55,488 nucleotides of DNA from JAHJHG01 sp964463425. Its GTDB lineage: Bacteria > Patescibacteriota > Microgenomatia > UBA8517. The notes under the pieces were generated by a model. It saw nothing but the letters and a program-made list of their open reading frames with translations, was not told the origin of the DNA and searched no databases. The DNA is taken from NCBI GenBank assembly GCA_964463425.1, contig CAYXBV010000003.1:1-55488 (forward strand), read 5' to 3'. Both the position numbers and the translations under genes were made by a program. Below are positions 50,547 to 55,488 of this stretch, one piece after another (positions within the stretch are counted from its first letter, which is position 1; each line of letters opens with the position of its first letter).

Positions 50547-51959
50547 TTAAAAAGCTCCTTTCGGGTCCCAGTTAATACTTTTCTGATATAGCCTACCGAG
50601 TTTAAATAAGACATCTTCTGAAAATCTTGCCCCCATTAATTGGAAACCTAGTGGAAGCCCCTTTCTGGTACTACCAGATGGAATCGCCAAACCTGGAATG
50701 CCGGCTATATTGGCCGCAGCTGTCAAAATATCAGCTAAATACATTTGTAGCGGATCTTCGGTCTTTTCGCCTAATTTAAAAGCCGGGGTTGGAGAAACTG
50801 GTGCAATAATGGCATCAACCTGTTTAAAAACCTCATCGAAGTCTTCTATTATTTTTGATCTAACCTTTTGCGCCTTTAAATAGTAATCATCATAATAGCC
50901 AGCTGATAACACATAGGTCCCTAACATTATTCGCCTTTTAGCTTCCGCCCCCATACTGGTTCTGTCTTTACCGTACCGTATACCATCATATCTACCTAAA
51001 TTAGATGACACCTCAGCTGGTTGAAGAATGTAATAAACAGAGATTGCATATTTTGTGTGCGGCAAGCTAACACTTACTAATTCAACACCTTGTTTTTTGA
51101 AAATCTCCGTCGCTTCTTCTACTGATTTTTTCACTTCTGGGTCTATCCCATCTATAAAGTATTCTTTTGGAATACCTATCTTTAATTTTGTTTTTGGAGA
51201 TTTTGATTTTACGTTGATAACTGTACTGTCTTTTTTATCTTCACCTTTTGTTATTTTAAACATTTTTTCTACGTCTTCCACCGTTTGACCAAAATGACCA
51301 ACCGAATCCAATGAAGATGCCATGGCGATAACCCCATATCTGGGTACTGCTCCATAAGTAGGCTTAAAACCAACAACGCCACAGAAATTTGCGGGCTGTC
51401 TAATCGAACCACCCGTATCCGTTCCAGTTGTCATTAATGAAAATTGAGCTGCTACTGCCGCTGCTGAGCCGCTAGAAGACCCCCCAGGTACGTATTCGGT
51501 ATTCCAGGGATTTGTGGTTGCACCAAAGTCTGAGTTTTCTCCAGACGCTCCATGGGCCCAAGCGTCGCAGTTTGTCTTACCAATAGTAATTGCACCAGCA
51601 TTCTCTAGTCTTTTAACAATTGTTGCTGAATAAGTTGGAATAAAATCCTCCAAAACTTTAGAACCCGCCGTTGTCCTTATTCCTTTAACAAGAAACAAGT
51701 CTTTATGGGCTACAACTACTCCAAGAAGTGGATATTCCTCAAATGCTTTTAAACCCATATCCTCAATTTTTTTATCAACATTTTTAGCTTGTTTATATGC
51801 CAATTCGTCCGAGACAGTTAAAAAACTGTTTATCTTGCCGTCATATTTTTCAATTCTCGTTAAATATTCGTCAACCAGTTGAACAGCGCTAAATTTCTTC
51901 TTCGCCAATCCATCTTGTGTCTCTTTAATTGATTTCGGTAGTTTCATATTCTTATTCAT
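50547..51959 (-). CDS. gatA: Aspartyl/glutamyl-tRNA amidotransferase subunit A
   Basis: About 470 residues from the ATG at 51959, which overlaps the gatC stop by 8 bases; an alternative ATG at 51947 starts MKLPKSIKE, and an upstream extension to 51980 is less likely. The amidase Ser-cisSer-Lys triad is visible: Lys in VVAHKDLFLVKG, then VPGGSSSGSAAAVAA and TGTDTGGSIRQPA. It releases ammonia from glutamine for the GatB reaction. Confidence 0.97.
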   Translation of the reverse strand: MNKNMKLPKSIKETQDGLAKKKFSAVQLVDEYLTRIEKYDGKINSFLTVSDELAYKQAKNVDKKIEDMGLKAFEEYPLLGVVVAHKDLFLVKGIRTTAGSKVLEDFIPTYSATIVKRLENAGAITIGKTNCDAWAHGASGENSDFGATTNPWNTEYVPGGSSSGSAAAVAAQFSLMTTGTDTGGSIRQPANFCGVVGFKPTYGAVPRYGVIAMASSLDSVGHFGQTVEDVEKMFKITKGEDKKDSTVINVKSKSPKTKLKIGIPKEYFIDGIDPEVKKSVEEATEIFKKQGVELVSVSLPHTKYAISVYYILQPAEVSSNLGRYDGIRYGKDRTSMGAEAKRRIMLGTYVLSAGYYDDYYLKAQKVRSKIIEDFDEVFKQVDAIIAPVSPTPAFKLGEKTEDPLQMYLADILTAAANIAGIPGLAIPSGSTRKGLPLGFQLMGARFSEDVLFKLGRLYQKSINWDPKGAF

Positions 51960-52260
51960 CTTTCGATTCAAATACAGCACTCACAACAAAATATCCATTG
52001 TGTATTTTTTCTGACCCTGACAAAGCTTCTTCTTGCGCCAATAATTCTTCAGAGCTTATCTCGTCTTTTCGAGTAACATTTTCTAACCCTGTTGTTTGAC
52101 TCGTAGCCTTAACCTTTGTAGTGTCAACCTCTTCTAATTCTTTTACAAAAGCGATAATTTCAGAAAGCTGTTTAGAGTAACTATCAATTTCGACTTTGGA
52201 GAGTTTCAATTTAGCCAATTTAGCCACATGCTCTACGTCTTTTTTGCTTATTATTCCCAT
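51952..52260 (-). CDS. gatC: Aspartyl/glutamyl-tRNA amidotransferase subunit C
   Basis: 102 residues. DVEHVAKLAKLKLSKVEID and LEEVDTTKVKATSQTTGLEN are family landmarks. It holds GatA and GatB together. The last 8 bases overlap gatA. First gene of the gatC-gatA-MFS-gatB unit. Confidence 0.93.
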   Translation of the reverse strand: MGIISKKDVEHVAKLAKLKLSKVEIDSYSKQLSEIIAFVKELEEVDTTKVKATSQTTGLENVTRKDEISSEELLAQEEALSGSEKIHNGYFVVSAVFESKDE

Positions 52261-52341
52261 GTTTTCATACTATCTTACATCCGTGAGAAAGCAACAACTA
52301 TTGTTTTAAAAAATACTGCAGATTGGGCAGAAGCATCGCTT

Positions 52342-53426
52342 TTAAAGCATTTTATTTAAAACATTAATTCTTTCAGTCACAGGCGGGTGTGTATTGAATA
52401 ATCCAGAAAATCGACCCACAGCTCCTCGCGTCTTGTTTTTAAAAGGATTTACAATATAAAAATGGGCAGTTGCTTTGTTGGCTACTTCTAGTGGTTCCGT
52501 GTCTTTGGATATTTTTTTGAGGGCTGAAATAAGACCTTGTGGCTGTCTCGTTATGTTAATTGCACCGGCATCTGCCATAAATTCACGGCGGCGAGATATT
52601 GCTAACTGAATTAATTTGGCAATGATTGGTGCCATAATAGCAAACAACAGTCCTAAAATTAAGAAAATAGCATCTAGTTGACTACCTTTTCTATTTGAAC
52701 CCCGCTTGCCCATCCAACTTACTCGAAGGAACCAATCACCCAAAAGGGCAATCAAGCCAACTAAAACAGTAACTATGCCTGCTAACCTAATATCATAGTG
52801 TTTAATGTGACTTAGTTCATGAGCGATAACTCCTTCTAATTCGGATCGATTCAACTTATCTAACAATCCTCGAGTTGCACAAATAACAGCATGGTCTGGG
52901 TCTCTTCCTGTAGCGAATGCGTTTGGCGCTGTGTCATCGATTATATACGCCCTTGGTTTTGGAAGCCCTGAAGCAATACTCAGATTTTCAACCACGGTAT
53001 AAAAAAGAAAATCTTTTTTTCTGTCAGCTGGCTTTGCATTGGAAATTGCTAAAACAATTTNNNNNNNNNNNNNNNNNNNNNNNNNNNNNNNNNNNNNNNN
53101 NNNNNNNNNNNNNNNNNNNNNNNNNNNNNNNNNNNNNNNNNNNNNNNNNNNNNNNNNNNNAGAAAATCTTTTTTTCTGTCAGCTGGCTTTGCATTGGAAA
53201 TTGCTAAAACAATTTTGTCACTAAAATAATAACTACCAATACTCATTAGTCCTGAAACAATAAATGCCACACCAACATAGCCCAGTCCTCCAGGTCCATA
53301 TCCGGAATAAGCACCGAAAGCTTGAGCAAAAACATACGTCGCTATCGTCACAAACAATATAAACGCAATTACAATAATCACGCTTTTACGCTTATTTGCA
53401 TCTATCGCCTCGTAAATATTAATCAT
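52342..53426 (-). CDS. htpX: HtpX-type M48 membrane zinc protease, split only by an assembly gap
   Basis: The N-terminal part (MINIYEAIDANKRKS, two helices, SDKIVLAISNAKPADRKKDF) and the C-terminal part (VENLSIASGLPKPRAYIIDD, VIAHELSHIKHYDIRL with HExxH, two more helices) are separated by 100 N. The 55 bases before the gap (53006-53060) are repeated exactly after it (53161-53215). Removing one copy and the N run joins both frames into about 309 residues without a break, which is the normal HtpX length. It degrades misfolded membrane proteins. The gene is therefore intact. Confidence 0.9.
53061..53160. other. 100-N scaffold gap with 55-base duplicated flanks (assembly artefact)
   Basis: Run of 100 N flanked by the same 55 bases on both sides. 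A 55-base overlap is typical of contig ends in a de Bruijn assembly that were scaffolded but not merged. True gap length is probably zero. Confidence 0.9.
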
Positions 53427-53433
53427 TCAACGC

Positions 53434-54024
53434 TTAAAGCTTCACCTTTGGGGTTTTTACATCCTCAGAAGACACACTTACGTGCTCTCCTTTTTCTGGA
53501 GTAATTAATCCTGGTAATTCCTTAAATTTAAACAAGCTAGCTATTATGTTTGAAGGAATTCTAACTCTCTTAACGTTAAAGTCCGCTGTCAAATCAATAA
53601 CCAGTCTTCTTGCGTACATCACTTTATCCGTGGTGTCTCTTAACTCATCCATTAATTTCGTTACAACGCTTGCCCCTTTCATTTCAGGGTTGCTTTCAAC
53701 GATTACTTGAAGTTTTGGTAAAACTTGAGCAAATTTGCTTCCTGCATTTGCCATTTTTTGAACATCACCAGACTTAACAGCACTGTCAATTGCTTTTCTA
53801 GCATTAGTTAGGTCCGCAAATATTCCTTTTTCGTGTTTTAAATAGCCTTTTGCAGAAGATTCTAAATTAGGAATTAGGTCCGCCTGTCTTTTTAGTTGAT
53901 TTCCTATTTCCTGCACAGCTGCCTTAATTCTAGTTTTTGCTGATACAAAAAAATTATAAGTTGAAGCAATCCAAAAAATTAGTACTATCCCTATTCCAAT
54001 AAATATATAATTCATCTTTATCAC
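53434..54024 (-). CDS. lemA: LemA family protein
   Basis: 196 residues. One N-terminal membrane helix (~3-20, YIFIGIGIVLIFWIASTYNF) is followed by a helical-bundle domain with NQLKRQADLIPNLESSAKGY, the LemA hallmark. Strong ribosome site AGGAGGTGATAAAG. LemA genes very often neighbour htpX, as here (gap of 7 bases), and may act together at the membrane. Molecular role not settled. Confidence 0.95.
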   Translation of the reverse strand: MIKMNYIFIGIGIVLIFWIASTYNFFVSAKTRIKAAVQEIGNQLKRQADLIPNLESSAKGYLKHEKGIFADLTNARKAIDSAVKSGDVQKMANAGSKFAQVLPKLQVIVESNPEMKGASVVTKLMDELRDTTDKVMYARRLVIDLTADFNVKRVRIPSNIIASLFKFKELPGLITPEKGEHVSVSSEDVKTPKVKL

Positions 54025-54036
54025 CTCCTGACTTAA

Positions 54037-55488
54037 TCATTTTATCATTTTAATAAATTCACTTAAAGACTGTGTATTCACAATATCTCCTTTTGTTGCC
54101 CAACCACGTCTTGCCACGGAAACACCAAACTGCATGTTGCCCATACTATCAATATGGTGCGCATCAGTTCCCAATGTTAGTTTTACGCCAAGCTTAACAG
54201 CATCACGAACTAAAATATCTGGTAAATCTAACCTCATTGGACTAGCGTTGATTTCAATCCACTTGTCGTTTTTCTTGCAAAAATCAAAAATCTCAATCCA
54301 GTTAAGATCTATGCCCTCTCGATATCCCAACTTTCTCCCTGTAGGATGAGCGAAAATTTTCACCTTGGGGTGGGCTAGTGCAGAGATTATTCTTTTGGTA
54401 GACACTAATTTTGATTGCTTGAAACTAGAATGAACAGACACTAAAGCAAAATCCAACTGATTAAGGCCTTCATCGGGTACAGGCAGGCTACCATCTGGTA
54501 AAATATCAATCTCGAGGCTATTGAACACTTTTTTTATACTCCCCGTCTTGTTTTTACTTATTGAGGAATTTAGTTTATCAATCTTCTCTTTTTTGCGCTT
54601 GAGAATGTCTGTTATTTGATTATTGTTATGTCTTCGCTGACTAGGATTATGCTCGGTAAAAGCTACATACTCATAGCCAAGCATATTTCCCTTATCCACA
54701 ATCTCTTCCATTGATGATGCTCCCAAGTCGTGACTGGTTTCTATTTCAAAATCAGAATGAATATGTAAATCGCTTCTTATATCTTTTAACTCAACTAACT
54801 TCGGTAGTTTGTGATCAATTGCCGCTTCTATTTCCCCTGCGTCTTCTCGTAGTTCAGGTTCAATCCAGTCCATACCTATTTTTTGGTAGAAATCTTCTTC
54901 TGTGGAGCACCTGATCAACTTTCCACTCTTTTTTATTCCATATTCAGAAAGACTCATTTTTTTCTTAATCGCATACTCTCTCAATGCTATATTATGGTGC
55001 TTCGATCCAGTGAAGTGTTGGAGTAGAGAACCATAAGATTCGGGTGATTGAGCCATCATGTCTACTTGAACACTACCTGAAACTATTAAGGAAGCTGTTC
55101 TATCGCCTTTTTCCAGTATACGTTGTTTTTTTGGATATTTGGAAAAATGATCAAGCACTCCAATTGGATTTCGTGTTGCAACAGCAATATCTATATCTCC
55201 AATTGTAGAAGTTTTTCTTCTTAAGCTCCCTAAAACATCTATCTTTTCTACTTCTTTGTCCTTTTTCATCCACTCAATAATTTCGTTAGCAACGCTTGAT
55301 GCGTAAGGTAGTAGCACACGACGTTTTTTGCTAGTGGTTTCTTTTACTGATTTTTTAATTGCCTCTTGGGATTGTTCTCCAAATCCTTCTATCGCCGAGA
55401 CTTTTTTTTCGTTTATTGCTTTTTTTAATTTCTTGACTGCCCCCTTTGCTTCTTTTATCTTAAGTTCCTTTGCTAATTTAAACGCAGT
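54037..55488 (-). CDS. polX: DNA polymerase X with PHP domain (5' end beyond window)
   Basis: The frame is open through the right edge and covers 483 residues plus the stop, so the N-terminal ~80-90 residues are missing. The first part here (VSAIEGFGEQSQEAI) is the helix-hairpin-helix region. VLGSLRRKTSTIGDIDIAVA carries the nucleotidyl-transfer acids. The C-terminal PHP domain starts DLHIHSDFEIETSH, with FTEHNPSQ and LTLGTDAHH. Family X polymerases fill gaps in base-excision repair; the PHP domain is a 3'-5' exonuclease. Good family match; the edge truncation is only due to the window. Confidence 0.93.
   Translation of the reverse strand, partial: TAFKLAKELKIKEAKGAVKKLKKAINEKKVSAIEGFGEQSQEAIKKSVKETTSKKRRVLLPYASSVANEIIEWMKKDKEVEKIDVLGSLRRKTSTIGDIDIAVATRNPIGVLDHFSKYPKKQRILEKGDRTASLIVSGSVQVDMMAQSPESYGSLLQHFTGSKHHNIALREYAIKKKMSLSEYGIKKSGKLIRCSTEEDFYQKIGMDWIEPELREDAGEIEAAIDHKLPKLVELKDIRSDLHIHSDFEIETSHDLGASSMEEIVDKGNMLGYEYVAFTEHNPSQRRHNNNQITDILKRKKEKIDKLNSSISKNKTGSIKKVFNSLEIDILPDGSLPVPDEGLNQLDFALVSVHSSFKQSKLVSTKRIISALAHPKVKIFAHPTGRKLGYREGIDLNWIEIFDFCKKNDKWIEINASPMRLDLPDILVRDAVKLGVKLTLGTDAHHIDSMGNMQFGVSVARRGWATKGDIVNTQSLSEFIKMIK

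Noticed and set aside
53006..53215. Biological 55-base direct duplication in htpX
   Set aside because: It flanks a 100-N run exactly, which is how unmerged contig overlaps appear.

Overview
The window looks like a chromosomal piece of a Candidate Phyla Radiation (Patescibacteria) genome, most likely Microgenomates-like. It is AT-rich and gene-dense and uses TGA as a normal stop, which argues against Absconditabacteria/Gracilibacteria. It carries small lineage-typical proteins (a CxxC-x17-CxxC zinc-ribbon protein, an EF-Tu-domain-2-like protein, a membrane-anchored family 5 solute-binding protein next to secG, and a bifunctional phosphoglucose/phosphomannose isomerase). The taxonomic placement is inference from gene content. 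I saw no tRNA, rRNA, CRISPR array, transposase or integrase gene in the window.

Layout. (1) 1-5.72 kb, minus strand: an accessory, defence-like operon with a small hypothetical protein, a GmrSD-type protein (DUF262 + DUF1524 + DUF4357 + a C-terminal region I do not recognise), a remnant that looks like the end of an endonuclease/exonuclease/phosphatase gene, a DUF2779 protein with two nuclease-like domains, and a membrane-anchored trypsin-like protease cut by the window edge. (2) 5.75-23.4 kb: an array of about 14 small gene units. Almost every gene boundary carries an imperfect repeat, always on the same strand whichever way the neighbouring genes face. The cargo is mixed: four membrane-anchored surface-type proteins (two of them duplicates), a CheD-like hydrolase, a Tiki/ChaN-like protein, an alginate-lyase-like protein, a Nudix hydrolase, a radical SAM/SPASM RiPP operon with a 40-residue Cys-containing precursor and a zinc protease, a pair of tiny acidic peptides facing an M16 peptidase, and a cold-shock protein. 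This resembles an integron-type cassette array, but the repeats do not match the classical attC core, so it is the best candidate here for something undescribed. (3) 23.4-32.7 kb: typA, small CPR-type proteins, a solute-binding protein, secG, a transglutaminase-like exported protein and lexA. (4) 32.7-55.5 kb: a long minus-strand run of housekeeping genes: dedA; a ppsA-eno-gpmI lower-glycolysis operon; pgi/pmi and a phosphohexomutase; holA, ruvC, rplS and dnaE; gatB, gatA and gatC; an MFS transporter; htpX (split only by an assembly gap); lemA; and polX, which runs off the right edge.

Regulation visible in the sequence: at least a dozen genes have a TATAAT-like hexamer 5-8 bases before the start codon, as expected for leaderless mRNAs. 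Genes inside operons, the peptide genes and the radical SAM gene instead have clear Shine-Dalgarno sequences. Several good sigma70-type promoters and intrinsic terminators are listed.
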